Positions 1 to 10,910 are shown, numbered from the stretch's first letter. The stretch: DNA of 64,000 nucleotides from Corynebacterium tuberculostearicum SK141 (GCF_000175635.1 NZ_ACVP01000037.1:62001-126000), one strand, 5' to 3'. Notes: generated from the letters alone by a model not told the origin. Numbers and translations: made by a program.

Positions 1-830
1 GCCTCATCCTCGGCGGCGCGTCGGGCGGCCAAGAACTCGCCTTGGTTCTCCGGGGTGCGCCGGTTAACCAGCATGGATCCCACCCGCACACCGTTGCTCG
101 TGAGGTCCGCATGAAACTCGGCAGATTCCAGCACAGGCAGGCGCTCAGCGGTGAGCACGATGTGGAACACGGTGCACGGGGAGGTAAGAGCGGTGCGCAG
201 CTGGGCAAAGCGCTCGCGGCGCTGGAAAAGCGTGGCGCGAATTTCCTGATTGCGCCGGTCCACTGGGTCATTATCCGCGCCGCTTCCTTGCGACATACCG
301 CGCACCAGCGAGCCGAATTTATCGGATTTCTCGCGCCGGGAGAGCAATCCATCGGTATAGGCGGCCATGATCTCCGGCAAGGCCATCAGCCGCGAAGTGT
401 GCCCAGAGGGGGCGGTATCGAAGATGAGGTAGTCGAAGTCCGACTCCTCCACGACGAGCGCCGCTATGCGCTCCAATAGGGCCGCCTCCTGTGTGCCGGG
501 CGATTGCCGGGCCAAGTCGAGGTGCTTCTTCACCTCACCGTGCAGGTGCTCGGGCATAAAGCGGCGCATCGAGTTCCCTACCTGCGCTAGGTGTTGCTCG
601 GTCGCGCGTGCAGGGTTGATCTCGATGGCGGACAGGGTAGGGGTGAGGTCTACGGGGGCGTCGCCAAGCGAGGCACCAAAAATATGCCCCAGGTTATGCG
701 CCGGGTCCGTGGACACCAGGCAGACGCGGTGCTCACGGGACAGGCGCAGCGCGGTAGCGGTGGCCAGGGTAGTTTTACCCACCCCGCCCTTGCCGCCAAA
801 GAACATGATGGGTGCGGTCTCTAACAACAT
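1..830 (-). CDS. ArsA/Get3-family anion-transporting-type ATPase (partial, C-terminus outside window)
   Basis: The reverse strand reads from an ATG at 830 to the window edge with no stop, about 276 codons. The N-terminus carries a deviant P-loop, FFGGKGGVGKTT, followed by LVSTDPAHN and later FDTAPSGHTSRL. These are the hallmark motifs of the ArsA/Get3 SIMIBI ATPases. Family members couple ATP hydrolysis to metalloid export or to targeting of tail-anchored proteins. The start codon overlaps the last codons and stop of the Cys-Cys-tailed small protein upstream, so the two are probably translationally coupled. With cstA they form a three-gene cassette. The substrate is unknown and arsenite export is unlikely from context, since there is no arsB or arsR here. 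Confidence 0.9.
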   Translation of the reverse strand, partial: MLLETAPIMFFGGKGGVGKTTLATATALRLSREHRVCLVSTDPAHNLGHIFGASLGDAPVDLTPTLSAIEINPARATEQHLAQVGNSMRRFMPEHLHGEVKKHLDLARQSPGTQEAALLERIAALVVEESDFDYLIFDTAPSGHTSRLMALPEIMAAYTDGLLSRREKSDKFGSLVRGMSQGSGADNDPVDRRNQEIRATLFQRRERFAQLRTALTSPCTVFHIVLTAERLPVLESAEFHADLTSNGVRVGSMLVNRRTPENQGEFLAARRAAEDE

Positions 831-1108
831 TGAATATTCTCCAGCGGGGATCTATCCATTCCCATGCGGGTATGCCAGGCGTGGAAATCCTCATAGACCA
901 GCGGCAAAAGCTCCAGGGTGTAGTAGCTGGCCGGGTTGGGGATGCCGAGCGCCTCCGAGGCGACCAGCATCAGGAAGAGATCATCTTCTTGCTGCTGGGC
1001 CTTGGCAAAGCTGGCACGATACGGGGCCTGGTAGTACTCATTGAGCCCGGCCGCAAGTGCCTTAAGCTTGTCGAGCATGCTCGGGCAACGGGGCATCAAG
1101 GTCTTCAT
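821..1108 (-). CDS. Small Cys-Cys-tailed protein (cory-CC-star type) of the cstA cassette
   Basis: A 95-residue soluble-looking protein whose last two residues are Cys-Cys directly before the stop. It matches my recollection of the corynebacterial cory-CC-star family, which is named for that ending. An ATG at 1108 has GGAG 7 nt upstream, which supports the long start although it overlaps the end of cstA by 47 nt. An ATG at 1078 is the alternative. Its stop overlaps the ATG of the ArsA-like ATPase. In E. coli cstA and btsT are followed by small YbdD/YjiX proteins that, as I recall, also end in Cys-Cys. This protein occupies the same position, so a role as a CstA partner is inferred, not shown. 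Confidence 0.8.
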   Translation of the reverse strand: MKTLMPRCPSMLDKLKALAAGLNEYYQAPYRASFAKAQQQEDDLFLMLVASEALGIPNPASYYTLELLPLVYEDFHAWHTRMGMDRSPLENIQCC

Positions 1109-2774
1109 CGGACCACTCCAGCGGGGTCTCCTTGCGGGCGCGAGAAATCGCGCCGACGGCCTCCACGATGACCCAAATGGCGGCGACCACGATGATGACG
1201 TCCATGCAGAATAGCAGCCAGTTCTGGCTGGTAAAGAGGGACTTCAGCTGGAGCAGTGCGGCCCACAGTGACATGGCGGTAACGAAGATGAGCGGGAAGA
1301 CCACCGGCCACGTCGGCCGGCGCAGGTGGGTCAGGATGACCACCACGATGGCCAAGGAAAGGCCCGCCATGAGCTGGTTGGTGGTGCCGAACAGCGGCCA
1401 GATGGTCATGCCGCCGGAGCCATCCGCGCCGGCGGAGAAGGTCAGGCCGAAGGCCAAGCCCACCGCGATGACGGTGGCGGCCAAGGCCTTGATGCGCACG
1501 CCCATGATCTCGCCAATTTCTTGCACCACTAGGCGCTGCAGGCGCACGCCCGAGTCCATGGTGGTGGCGGCGAAGAGGACGGCCATGGTGGCCAAGATGG
1601 TGCCGGAGAGGGACGTGGGAATCCCCATGCCCTCATTTATGAGTGCGCCGCCGCCTTGCACGAAAGCCTCCACGCCGCCGGCATTCCACTCGGAGTAGAT
1701 CTCTTCCCACTGCTGCAGGGACTTAAAGCCCGCGGTGGTGGCGATGATGGTGCCCAGCGCGAGCAAGCCCTCGCCTACGGCGCCGAAGTACCCCACAAAG
1801 CGCACGTCAGTTTCCTTATCCACCTGCTTGGACGAGGTGCCGGAGGCCACCACGCCGTGGAAGCCGGAGATAGCGCCGCAGGCGATGGTGACAAAGAGTA
1901 GCGGGAAGATGCCCGGGGTACCGTCCGGCACGTTGTCGCGCAACGCCGGTGCGGCAAGCGAAGGGCGGGTAATAAGGAAGGAACCGTACAAGATGGCCAG
2001 GCCCACAAAGAGCTGGAGGCCGTTGATGTAGTCGCGCGGCTGCAGCAACACCCACACCGGCAGCATCGAAGCGATGAAGGCGTAGATGAATAACAAGATG
2101 ATCCACACGCCGTTGGCGGGGATGCCCAGGACCGTATCTGGCAGGACCACAGGCACGCGGTCACCGATGATCATCAACGCGTAGAGCGCGACAACGCCCA
2201 CGATGGAGACCAGCGGCAGGTTCCAATTCAGGCGGTAGATGGCCTGGCCGATAAGCAGCGCGACGACGATGGCGCCCCACGTGGGGATAACGGCCGTAGG
2301 CGTGGAGACCAGCAGGTTCGAAATGACCACGGCGAAGGCCGCATTCACCATCAACAGCAGCAGGAAGATGACGATGAGGAAGAGATTACGCCCGCGCTTG
2401 CCAATGTAGCGACCAGACAAAGTGCCAATGGACTGGCCCTTGTGGCGCTGCGACGCCCACAGCGCGCCTAAATCGTGCATGCCGGCAAAGAAGATGGTGC
2501 CGAGGGTGACCCAGAGAAACGCCGGGACCCAGCCCCAGATGACGGCTACGGCCGGACCAATGATGGGCGCGGCGCCCGCCACGGATGTGAAGTGGTGGCC
2601 CCACAGAACGTATTTATTGGTGGGTACATAGTCTACGCCGTCTTCCATGGTGTGGGCCGGGGTGGAGTAGTTCGGGGATAGCCGGAAAATGCTCTTTCCT
2701 AGGAGCTTGGAATAGAGCAGATAGCCGGCGCCCATCATCGCAATGCCGATGATGGCGAGGACAAGAGAGTTCAT
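1062..2774 (-). CDS. cstA: Carbon starvation protein CstA family transporter
   Basis: 570 residues with many hydrophobic segments and the CstA family signature regions: an early TPAHTMEDGVDYVPTNKYVL stretch, HHFTSVAGAAPIIGP and the GPAVAVIWGW region. CstA/BtsT proteins are inner-membrane transporters for pyruvate and possibly peptides, made when carbon is limiting. The E. coli proteins are longer (about 700 residues), so this is a shorter form. ATG with GAGGAG 9 nt upstream sets the start. The gene is first in a reverse-strand operon with the Cys-Cys-tailed protein and the ArsA-like ATPase, with which it overlaps. Substrate specificity cannot be read from sequence. Confidence 0.93.
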   Translation of the reverse strand: MNSLVLAIIGIAMMGAGYLLYSKLLGKSIFRLSPNYSTPAHTMEDGVDYVPTNKYVLWGHHFTSVAGAAPIIGPAVAVIWGWVPAFLWVTLGTIFFAGMHDLGALWASQRHKGQSIGTLSGRYIGKRGRNLFLIVIFLLLLMVNAAFAVVISNLLVSTPTAVIPTWGAIVVALLIGQAIYRLNWNLPLVSIVGVVALYALMIIGDRVPVVLPDTVLGIPANGVWIILLFIYAFIASMLPVWVLLQPRDYINGLQLFVGLAILYGSFLITRPSLAAPALRDNVPDGTPGIFPLLFVTIACGAISGFHGVVASGTSSKQVDKETDVRFVGYFGAVGEGLLALGTIIATTAGFKSLQQWEEIYSEWNAGGVEAFVQGGGALINEGMGIPTSLSGTILATMAVLFAATTMDSGVRLQRLVVQEIGEIMGVRIKALAATVIAVGLAFGLTFSAGADGSGGMTIWPLFGTTNQLMAGLSLAIVVVILTHLRRPTWPVVFPLIFVTAMSLWAALLQLKSLFTSQNWLLFCMDVIIVVAAIWVIVEAVGAISRARKETPLEWSDEDLDAPLPEHARQA

Positions 2775-2937
2775 GGTGTACGTCTCCTCATGGGCAGTCA
2801 GGTGGCGTGTATCACACGTGCGAATAGTATGCCATAACTCACATAGGTATTAGCCCGTGGGGGAGACCGGCGGGTGGATTTATATTTGGAAGGCGCAGGC
2901 GGCGCAGTTCCTCATGCTGCCGATAGGGAAAACGACT

Positions 2938-2975
2938 GCGCGGCCCCAGTTCCAGTGGGGGAACGTGGGCCGCGC
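2938..2975 (-). terminator. Rho-independent terminator of the PhoX gene
   Basis: Perfect 10-bp arms (GCGCGGCCCA / TGGGCCGCGC) enclose an 18-nt loop. On the reverse strand the stem is followed by a TTTT tract (gcagtcgttttccc). It lies just past the stop of the phosphatase gene. Confidence 0.8.
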
Positions 2976-3000
2976 GGTGGGTGCTTAAACCAGGTGGTGG

Positions 3001-5103
3001 TTACTTCTTATCGACGCCGATGTTGCCGTCCTTCTTCCACACCACAACCACTGCCGGGCGAGGAGTGGACTTGCCGCCCTCTGGCCAGTGGGAGGTCTGC
3101 TTTTCGAAGGTGGCGTCGTCGGTCTCGCCTGGGTGCTGAACGTTGACCATCACGCGCTCATCGGTGACGATGGGGCCGCAGGTCTCAGCGCCTGCCGGGA
3201 CCGTCAGGAAGCACTTGAGCTCACCGCGGGTATCGCCCTCAGTGGTCACGGCGTAGAGGCCATCGTTGGACTCAAGGGCGTTGCCGTCGGTGGAGATCCA
3301 CAGGTTGCCGTGGCTATCGAAGGCCAGGTTATCCGGGCAAGAAATTGGGGAGACCTTCTCCTTGTCAAAGCCACCAAAGTAGGTATTTGCTTCCTTCGGA
3401 TCACCACAGACCAGGAAGAGGTTCCAGGTGAACTTCTCGCCAGCGTGGTCATCTTCAATCTCCATGACCAGGCCGTTCTTGTTCTCCTTGATAGGAGCCC
3501 ACTCCATCGGCTCTTCCTTGTTCTTCTTGGCATTCTCGCCGGTAGCGCCGCGGTACTTATTATTGGTCAGGGCCACGTAGACTTTCTCGGAGTCTGGGTG
3601 AACCTGCATATCCTCAGGGCGGTCCATCTTGGTGGCGCCCACCTTATCGGCGGCCTCACGGGTGTAGACGGCAACCTCTTCGGCAGACATGCCATCAACG
3701 TGGGACTCGAACTTGTTGTTCTCTGTATCGGAGGTCAGCAGCTTGATCCATTCGCCCTTGCCATCAAAGGCGCCATCCTCTGGCAGCACGCCGGAGCCGT
3801 CAATCTCGTCCTCTGGGGAGTTGCCCTCTACCTTGGCCACGTACAGGGTGCCGTGGTCCAAGATGGTGAGGTTGTGCTCGATGTCGTCCTCTTTGTACTT
3901 CTTGGTGGAGATGAACTTGTAGATGTACTCGAAGCGGGAGTCATCGCCGGAGTAGCACACGACGGTGCCATCGGATGCGATGTGGATGTTGCCGGCCTCG
4001 TGCTTGAAGCGGCCCAGCGCGGTGTGCTTGACCGGGGTTGACTTCGGGTCCAGCGGGTTGATTTCTACGATCCAGCCAAAGCGGTTCGGCTCGTTCGGCT
4101 CCTTGGAGACATCGAAGCGCTTATCAAAGCGCTCCCACTTGCGCTGGGATTCGCCGTCTTCCATGCCGAAGCGCTCCAGGGACTCCTGCGCCTTCTTGTC
4201 ATCCAGCTTGGCGTGGGCGAAGTACTGGTCAAAGTTCTCTTCGCCAGAAAGCATGGTATTCCACGGAGTGATGCCGCCGGAGCAGTTATTCAGGGTGCCC
4301 TTGACCTTCTTGCCGGTCTTATCGGCGGAGGTCTTGACGTAGTCGGAGCCGGCAGCTGGGCCCACCAGGGTGAATTCGGTGGTGGCGGTGATGCGGCGGT
4401 TGAGCGGGCCGAACTCGCGCTTGAGTTCACCGGTATCGCCTACCTTGGACACCTCCACGATGGAGTGGCCGTGGCCAGCCCAGCCGATCTTGGCCTGCTC
4501 CTCGGTGGGGTTATCCGCATCGTAGTTGGGGAACATCTGCGGCTCGGTGGTGTACTCGTGGGAGCAGACGTAGATAAGGCGGTTGTCATCGTCCGGGTGC
4601 TCGATAAGGCCCGCGAAGTCATTGTTGAAGCCGAACTGCTTCTCGGCTGCCTCGGCGGTCTGGTTCTTATCATCGAATTCCGGCGCGTCCTCAAACAGTG
4701 GGTCGCCCCAGGCAATGAGAACGGACTGCTCGTAGCCATCCGGGATGACCACTTCGTCCTTCTCGTTTGGCTGAACTGGGTCGAACTTCATGCCCTCTGC
4801 GGAGGTGAGCTCAACGTTAGCCTCAGAGGTCTTGCCGCCCTTGCCCTCGGAAGAAGAAGCCTCGTTAGACGCATCATCCGGGTTGGAGCAGGCCGCCAGA
4901 GCAGCGCCGCCGCCAACGGTGACGACGGACAGGCTGCCCGCACGCAGCGCGGTACGGCGGGAGAATTGGTCAGCAAAATACGGGTTATTGGACTTGTTCT
5001 CGCACTCGCCAAAGCAAGCATTACCGCACTTGTAGGTGCAGGTCAGGCTGGAACGAGAGGAGGCAAAGAGACTAGAGAGAAGGTTGCGGCCTTTAAGCGC
5101 CAT
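3001..5103 (-). CDS. phoX: PhoX-family (DUF839) secreted phosphatase, Tat lipoprotein
   Basis: 700 residues. The N-terminus has a twin-arginine motif (SRRTALRAG) near residue 50, a hydrophobic stretch and an LAAC lipobox, so it is probably exported folded and lipid-anchored. Ahead of this lies an unusual Cys-containing segment (CTYKCGNACFGEC), as in other actinobacterial DUF839 proteins. The body has typical DUF839/PhoX signatures such as GNLWISTDGNALESNDG and CSGGITPWNTMLSGEEN. PhoX enzymes are Ca2+/Fe-dependent alkaline phosphatases that release phosphate from organic esters outside the cell. Upstream is an 8-3-8 direct repeat resembling a PhoR box, and phoR-phoS are in this same window. 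Enzymatic activity is inferred from the family. Confidence 0.9.
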   Translation of the reverse strand: MALKGRNLLSSLFASSRSSLTCTYKCGNACFGECENKSNNPYFADQFSRRTALRAGSLSVVTVGGGAALAACSNPDDASNEASSSEGKGGKTSEANVELTSAEGMKFDPVQPNEKDEVVIPDGYEQSVLIAWGDPLFEDAPEFDDKNQTAEAAEKQFGFNNDFAGLIEHPDDDNRLIYVCSHEYTTEPQMFPNYDADNPTEEQAKIGWAGHGHSIVEVSKVGDTGELKREFGPLNRRITATTEFTLVGPAAGSDYVKTSADKTGKKVKGTLNNCSGGITPWNTMLSGEENFDQYFAHAKLDDKKAQESLERFGMEDGESQRKWERFDKRFDVSKEPNEPNRFGWIVEINPLDPKSTPVKHTALGRFKHEAGNIHIASDGTVVCYSGDDSRFEYIYKFISTKKYKEDDIEHNLTILDHGTLYVAKVEGNSPEDEIDGSGVLPEDGAFDGKGEWIKLLTSDTENNKFESHVDGMSAEEVAVYTREAADKVGATKMDRPEDMQVHPDSEKVYVALTNNKYRGATGENAKKNKEEPMEWAPIKENKNGLVMEIEDDHAGEKFTWNLFLVCGDPKEANTYFGGFDKEKVSPISCPDNLAFDSHGNLWISTDGNALESNDGLYAVTTEGDTRGELKCFLTVPAGAETCGPIVTDERVMVNVQHPGETDDATFEKQTSHWPEGGKSTPRPAVVVVWKKDGNIGVDKK

Positions 5104-5193
5104 TATTACTGCTCCAAAAAAGGTCGAAAATATTGTTTAGACACGGGGACAGCCATTTATATAAGGGGATCTCAGTAACTGTGTGTTGGCGCT

Positions 5194-5212
5194 GAGGTGA
5201 CGGTGAAGTGAA
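5194..5212. promoter_or_regulatory. Candidate PhoR box upstream of phoX
   Basis: Two 8-nt units, GAGGTGAC and GAAGTGAA, are separated by 3 nt (6 of 8 positions match). Corynebacterial PhoR is reported to bind loosely conserved 8-bp direct repeats. The site is about 90 nt upstream of the phosphatase start. It could also be chance. Confidence 0.35.
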
Positions 5213-5279
5213 TTATGCGTAAATCTTTTCCGGGGTGAGGGGGGCGTGGGCTAAATCGCGTGCTGCGGTGGGGATCGAC

Positions 5280-5285
5280 TACCCT
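5280..5285 (+). promoter_or_regulatory. -10 hexamer TACCCT, leaderless lysS
   Basis: TACCCT ends 8 nt before the GTG of lysS, and there is no Shine-Dalgarno sequence. This is the spacing expected when transcription starts at the start codon. Confidence 0.45.
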
Positions 5286-5293
5286 AGGCTAAC

Positions 5294-6871
5294 GTGAGCG
5301 AGCAGAAGAATAATGAAGTAAACGATGTCCCTGAGCAGCTGCGCATCCGCCGCGAGAAGCGCGATCGCCTGCTGGAATCCGGCGTAGAGGCCTACCCGGT
5401 CACCGTTGAGCGCACCATTTCTTTGAAGGATTTGCGCCACGATTTCCGCGTAGTGGCCGAGGGCGAAGAGCCGGGCGCCGAAGAAGGCGTGACCTACCTG
5501 GCCCCAGGCGAGGAAACCGAGGTAACCCACGCCATTGCCGGCCGCCTTATCTTTATGCGCAATACCGGCAAGCTGTGCTTTGCCACCCTGCAAGATGGCG
5601 ATGGCACCCAGGTGCAGGCCATGCTTTCCTTGGCCGAGGTAGGCAAGGAGCGCCTCGACGCTTGGAAGTCCGATGTTGACTTGGGCGATTTCATCTCCGT
5701 GCGCGGCCGCGTGATTTCCTCCCGCCGCGGTGAGCTGTCCATCATGGTTTCCGAGTGGACCATGGCCGCTAAGTCCCTGCGTCCGTTGCCGGTGTCCTTT
5801 GCCGATATGGCAGAAGATACCCGTGTGCGCCAGCGCTATAACGACCTCATTATCCGCGAAGAGGCCCGCAAGAACGCCATGATCCGCGTGAAGGTCATGC
5901 GCGCGCTGCGCAACTACCTGGAAAGCCAGGACTTCGTTGAAATCGAGACCCCGATGCTGCAGACCCTGCACGGTGGCGCGGCCGCTCGCCCGTTTATCAC
6001 CCACTCCAATGCGCTGGATATTGACCTCTACCTGCGCATTGCGCCGGAGCTGTACTTGAAGCGTGCCGTCGTCGGCGGCATTGACCGCGTCTTCGAAATC
6101 AACCGCAACTTCCGCAACGAGGGCGTGGACCGTTCTCACTCGCCGGAGTTCGCCATGCTCGAGACCTACGCTGCATGGGGCGACTACGACGATTGTGCCC
6201 GCATGACGCGCGAGTCCATCCAGGCCGTAGCGCGCGACGTCTTTGGCTCCACCACCGTCACCCTGGCGGATGGCACCGAGTTCGACTTCGGCGGCGAAGA
6301 GTGGCCCGAAATCGAGATGTACCCCTCCCTCAATGAAGCCCTGCAGCGCAAGTTCCCGGGCCAGCCGGAGGTCACCATCGATACCGACGTCGAGACGCTC
6401 AAGGGCATTGCAGACGTCATCGGCCTTGACGTCCCCAAGGATGGCGGCTGGGGCCACGGCAAGCTAGTGGAGGAAATCTGGGAGGTCCTGTGCGAGGACC
6501 AGCTGGAAGGCCCCATCTTTGTCAAGAACTTCCCGGTTGAGACCTCCCCACTGACCCGTCAGCACCGTTCCAAGCCGGGCGTGACCGAGAAGTGGGATCT
6601 CTACGTCCGCGGCTTCGAGCTGGCAACCGGCTACTCCGAGCTGGTGGACCCGGTTATCCAGCGCGAGCGCTTTGAGGATCAGGCTCGCCTGGCCGCCGGT
6701 GGCGATGACGAGGCCATGGTGCTGGACGAGGACTTCCTTGCTGCAATGGAGCAGGGCATGCCTCCTACGGCCGGCACCGGCATGGGCATGGACCGCCTGC
6801 TGATGGCCCTGACCGGCCTGGGCATCCGTGAAACCGTGCTCTTCCCACTGGTTAAACCAGAGCAGAAGTAG
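5294..6871 (+). CDS. lysS: Lysyl-tRNA synthetase (class II)
   Basis: 525 residues, the usual length for bacterial LysS. An N-terminal OB-fold anticodon-binding domain covers roughly residues 60-165 ([20 protein letters not shown]). The class II catalytic core follows, with motif 2 ([20 protein letters not shown]) and a motif 3 variant ([15 protein letters not shown]) near the C-terminus. It charges tRNA-Lys with lysine in the cytoplasm. The GTG start is supported by a -10 hexamer at leaderless spacing and by alignment of the short charged N-terminus. In mycobacteria lysS lies near clpC1, as it does here. Confidence 0.97.
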   Translation: MSEQKNNEVNDVPEQLRIRREKRDRLLESGVEAYPVTVERTISLKDLRHDFRVVAEGEEPGAEEGVTYLAPGEETEVTHAIAGRLIFMRNTGKLCFATLQDGDGTQVQAMLSLAEVGKERLDAWKSDVDLGDFISVRGRVISSRRGELSIMVSEWTMAAKSLRPLPVSFADMAEDTRVRQRYNDLIIREEARKNAMIRVKVMRALRNYLESQDFVEIETPMLQTLHGGAAARPFITHSNALDIDLYLRIAPELYLKRAVVGGIDRVFEINRNFRNEGVDRSHSPEFAMLETYAAWGDYDDCARMTRESIQAVARDVFGSTTVTLADGTEFDFGGEEWPEIEMYPSLNEALQRKFPGQPEVTIDTDVETLKGIADVIGLDVPKDGGWGHGKLVEEIWEVLCEDQLEGPIFVKNFPVETSPLTRQHRSKPGVTEKWDLYVRGFELATGYSELVDPVIQRERFEDQARLAAGGDDEAMVLDEDFLAAMEQGMPPTAGTGMGMDRLLMALTGLGIRETVLFPLVKPEQK

Positions 6872-6891
6872 CAGCCCAGCGGCCAATCTCT

Positions 6892-6921
6892 AGCCGTCAG
6901 CCCACGTGGCTGGCGGCTTTT
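6892..6921 (+). terminator. Rho-independent terminator after lysS
   Basis: Arms AGCCGTCAGCC / GGCTGGCGGCT flank a 5-nt loop, followed by TTTT. It stands 20 nt past the lysS stop. It may also serve the convergent crtI gene. Confidence 0.85.
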
Positions 6922-6933
6922 GCCGTGCCTGGG

Positions 6934-8463
6934 CTAGTGCGAAAGTGGCCCTGCGGATTTATCGCCGCGCAGGCGCTTAATAATGTTTTCGGCCGAAATC
7001 AGACACATCGGCACGCCCACGCCCGGCACGGTGGTGGCTCCTGCGTAATAGAGTCCATCGACCTTGCGCGAGGCATTACGCCCGCGCAAGAACGCCGATT
7101 GCCGCAGCGTGTGCGCGGGCCCAATAGAACCGGCCGACCAGGCACGGTAGCGCTCGGCAAAATCGGCCGGGCCGAGCGTGCGCTTGATGACGACCCTGTC
7201 TACCAAATCTGGCACCCCGGCCGTGGCCGCGATGTGGTTGAGGGCGGCGTCGGCAATCGCGGCAACGCGCTCGGATTCGTCTGCGTGGTAGGCGTTGCCG
7301 AACCCAGGCGCCTCCGCGGCCGGCACCGGTACCAAAATGAAGAGGTTTTCGTGGCCCGCGGGCGCTACGTTCGGGTCGGTGGCCGAGGTCTTGGACACGT
7401 AGATGGACTCCGAGGCGCCCAACGGCCGGGAGGGCTCCGGCCCGGAATAGACGGCGCGGAAATCCGGATCCCAATCCTGGCTAAAAAGCAGCGTATGGTG
7501 CGCTAGTTCTGGCAGCTCGCCCTTCACCCCGGCCAAAATAAGCACGGTGCCCAGACCGGGATTGCGCCGGCCCCAATAGCGCTCCGGGTACGTGCGCAAC
7601 TGCGGCGGCAAAAGCTGGGTCTCGGTGTGGTGCACGTCCGCCGCCGAGACCACGATATCGGCGTGGATTGCGCCCTTGTTCGTGCGCACGCCCGTGACCT
7701 GCCGGTTGGCGACCTTGATGGAGGTCACCTCCTCGCCCAAGCGGAAGGTGGCGCCAAACTTCTGAGCCTGCCGGTAGATGGCCTGGACCACGGCCGCGAA
7801 GCCACCCTGCGGGTAGCGCACGCCCTCCACCAGGTCGGTATGGCTCATCAAGGAATACAGTGCCGGTGCGGCGGCCGGCTCGGAGGACAAAAAGACCGCC
7901 GGGTAGCTCAAGATTTGGCGCAGGCGGGCATCAGAAAAGCTTCGGCCCACATGCTGCTTCAGGTTCGCCGAAAGCAGCGCCACCAGGCGGGACAACCGGG
8001 TGCGGATATCGCGGTGCACCAGGTTCAGCGGCGCGGAGAAGGTGGTGTAAAGGAAGTGCTTGAGCGCCATGTCATAGGTATCGCTGGCCTGCGCTAAGTA
8101 CTCCCGGACTTTCTCGCCTGCGCCGGGCTCCAGTGACTCGAAAAGCGCGGTGACTTCCTCGGTGCCGGAGTGCACGTCCACCGGCGCATCCCCATGAAAG
8201 ACGCGGTAGGCGGGGGAGAGGTCTACCAAGTCCAGCTCCGCCTCGGTGGAGGTGCCGCACAGCGCAAAGAAGTGATCGAAAGCCTCGGGCATGAGGTACC
8301 ACGACGGGCCGGTATCCCAGCGGAAGCCAGCCTCCGCAAAGCTGCCGGCGCGCCCGCCTACCTCATCCAGCGAGTCCACAACGGTGACCTCGTAGCCCTC
8401 GCGGCCGAGCAAAGCGGCGGTGGCGAGTCCGGCGATGCCGGCTCCAATGACGACGGCGTGCAT
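6934..8463 (-). CDS. crtI: Phytoene desaturase (CrtI)
   Basis: 509 residues. The N-terminus has the FAD-binding Rossmann motif VIGAGIAGLATAALLGREG with the conserved EVGGRAGSF segment. The C-terminus has the carotenoid-desaturase signature GLYYAGATTVPGVGVPMCL. CrtI introduces double bonds into phytoene on the way to lycopene and related red or yellow carotenoids, acting at the membrane. It starts 9 nt after the crtB stop, so crtB-crtI form one transcription unit. The rest of the pathway (GGPP synthase, lycopene elongase or cyclase) is not visible in this window. Confidence 0.95.
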   Translation of the reverse strand: MHAVVIGAGIAGLATAALLGREGYEVTVVDSLDEVGGRAGSFAEAGFRWDTGPSWYLMPEAFDHFFALCGTSTEAELDLVDLSPAYRVFHGDAPVDVHSGTEEVTALFESLEPGAGEKVREYLAQASDTYDMALKHFLYTTFSAPLNLVHRDIRTRLSRLVALLSANLKQHVGRSFSDARLRQILSYPAVFLSSEPAAAPALYSLMSHTDLVEGVRYPQGGFAAVVQAIYRQAQKFGATFRLGEEVTSIKVANRQVTGVRTNKGAIHADIVVSAADVHHTETQLLPPQLRTYPERYWGRRNPGLGTVLILAGVKGELPELAHHTLLFSQDWDPDFRAVYSGPEPSRPLGASESIYVSKTSATDPNVAPAGHENLFILVPVPAAEAPGFGNAYHADESERVAAIADAALNHIAATAGVPDLVDRVVIKRTLGPADFAERYRAWSAGSIGPAHTLRQSAFLRGRNASRKVDGLYYAGATTVPGVGVPMCLISAENIIKRLRGDKSAGPLSH

Positions 8464-8472
8464 GACGTCTCC

Positions 8473-9348
8473 TTAACCTCTGGCTGGGTGTGGGGTATGG
8501 CTGCTGTGGCCGCGACGGCGCACCGCGCGGGCCGCGAGCCAAGCCTTGGTGTGGTTCGGAACGGATACCCGTGTAGCGGCAAGCGCCGTAGCCGGGGTGG
8601 CGGCAAGGCGATTGGTGAGCTCGGCAAAGATATCCGCCGCCGCGCTCACCCCCACCCGTGCAGAGGCCGGCAGCAAGTCGATGGTGAGCGCAGCGGTGGC
8701 GAGCTCCCGGCGGATCTCTGCGATAAGCGCGGACTTGGTGGCCTCATCAATTCGTCCCGATGGGGCCTGCTGAAAATAGGTGCGGCCCAAAGTGGAGCTA
8801 TCCTCAGCCAGGTCACGCAGGAAATTAATCTTCTGAAAGGCTGACCCTAGCGCGCGGGCGCCGCGCTCCATGGCGGCGCGGTCGGCAGGGGAGACGTCTT
8901 CCTCGGCCAAGAAAATTTGCAGGCACAATAGCCCGATGGCTTCCGCTGAGCCGTAGATATAGTCCTGCAGCTCCGACGGGGAGTATTCGCGTTGGGTCAG
9001 GTCCGCGCGCATGGAGCTAAAGAAGGCAACAAGGTGCTCGCGGTGGAAGCCGCAGCGGCGAGCGGTGATGGCATAAGCGTGCACAATCGGGTCGGTGTGC
9101 AGTCGCTGCTGCGGTGCGGCCAGGATGGTCTGCTCGTAGGCACTTAGCGCGGCGGCGGGGTCGGTGTGGGCTTGGGCTGCGGCGCCGTCGACAAGCTCGT
9201 CTGCAATGCGCACCACCGCGTATAGGTGGCGGATATCGGCGCGCACCCGCCCGCGCAAAAGCCGCGTGGCCAGGGAGAAACTGGTGGAGTACTGCCCCAT
9301 AACCTGCGCGGCCGCGCGGGAGGCCGCTTGGTCATAGCGAGTCAACAT
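8473..9348 (-). CDS. crtB: Phytoene synthase (CrtB)
   Basis: 291 residues in the squalene/phytoene synthase family. The first Asp-rich motif DELVD is at residues 50-54 and the second, NFLRDLAED, at about 175-183. Both bind the Mg-diphosphate of geranylgeranyl diphosphate. The enzyme condenses two GGPP molecules to phytoene, the substrate of the adjacent CrtI. A longer open frame runs upstream into guaB1. The ATG at 9348 (MLTRYDQAAS) is chosen because it places the start 25 nt past the guaB1 stop and fits the family length. Confidence 0.95.
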   Translation of the reverse strand: MLTRYDQAASRAAAQVMGQYSTSFSLATRLLRGRVRADIRHLYAVVRIADELVDGAAAQAHTDPAAALSAYEQTILAAPQQRLHTDPIVHAYAITARRCGFHREHLVAFFSSMRADLTQREYSPSELQDYIYGSAEAIGLLCLQIFLAEEDVSPADRAAMERGARALGSAFQKINFLRDLAEDSSTLGRTYFQQAPSGRIDEATKSALIAEIRRELATAALTIDLLPASARVGVSAAADIFAELTNRLAATPATALAATRVSVPNHTKAWLAARAVRRRGHSSHTPHPARG

Positions 9349-9373
9349 ATCTGTCAACGTAGCATGCAGCCTG

Positions 9374-10867
<1,494 letters not shown>

Positions 10868-10910
10868 CTAAAACTATACTCCTCGACTTTCCCCGCACTC
10901 GCGGCCTCAG

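Noticed and set aside
2775..2860. GlxR (cAMP-CRP-like) site upstream of cstA
   Set aside because: TGTGATACACGCCACC matches only one half of TGTGAnnTAnnTCACA; the other half is poor.
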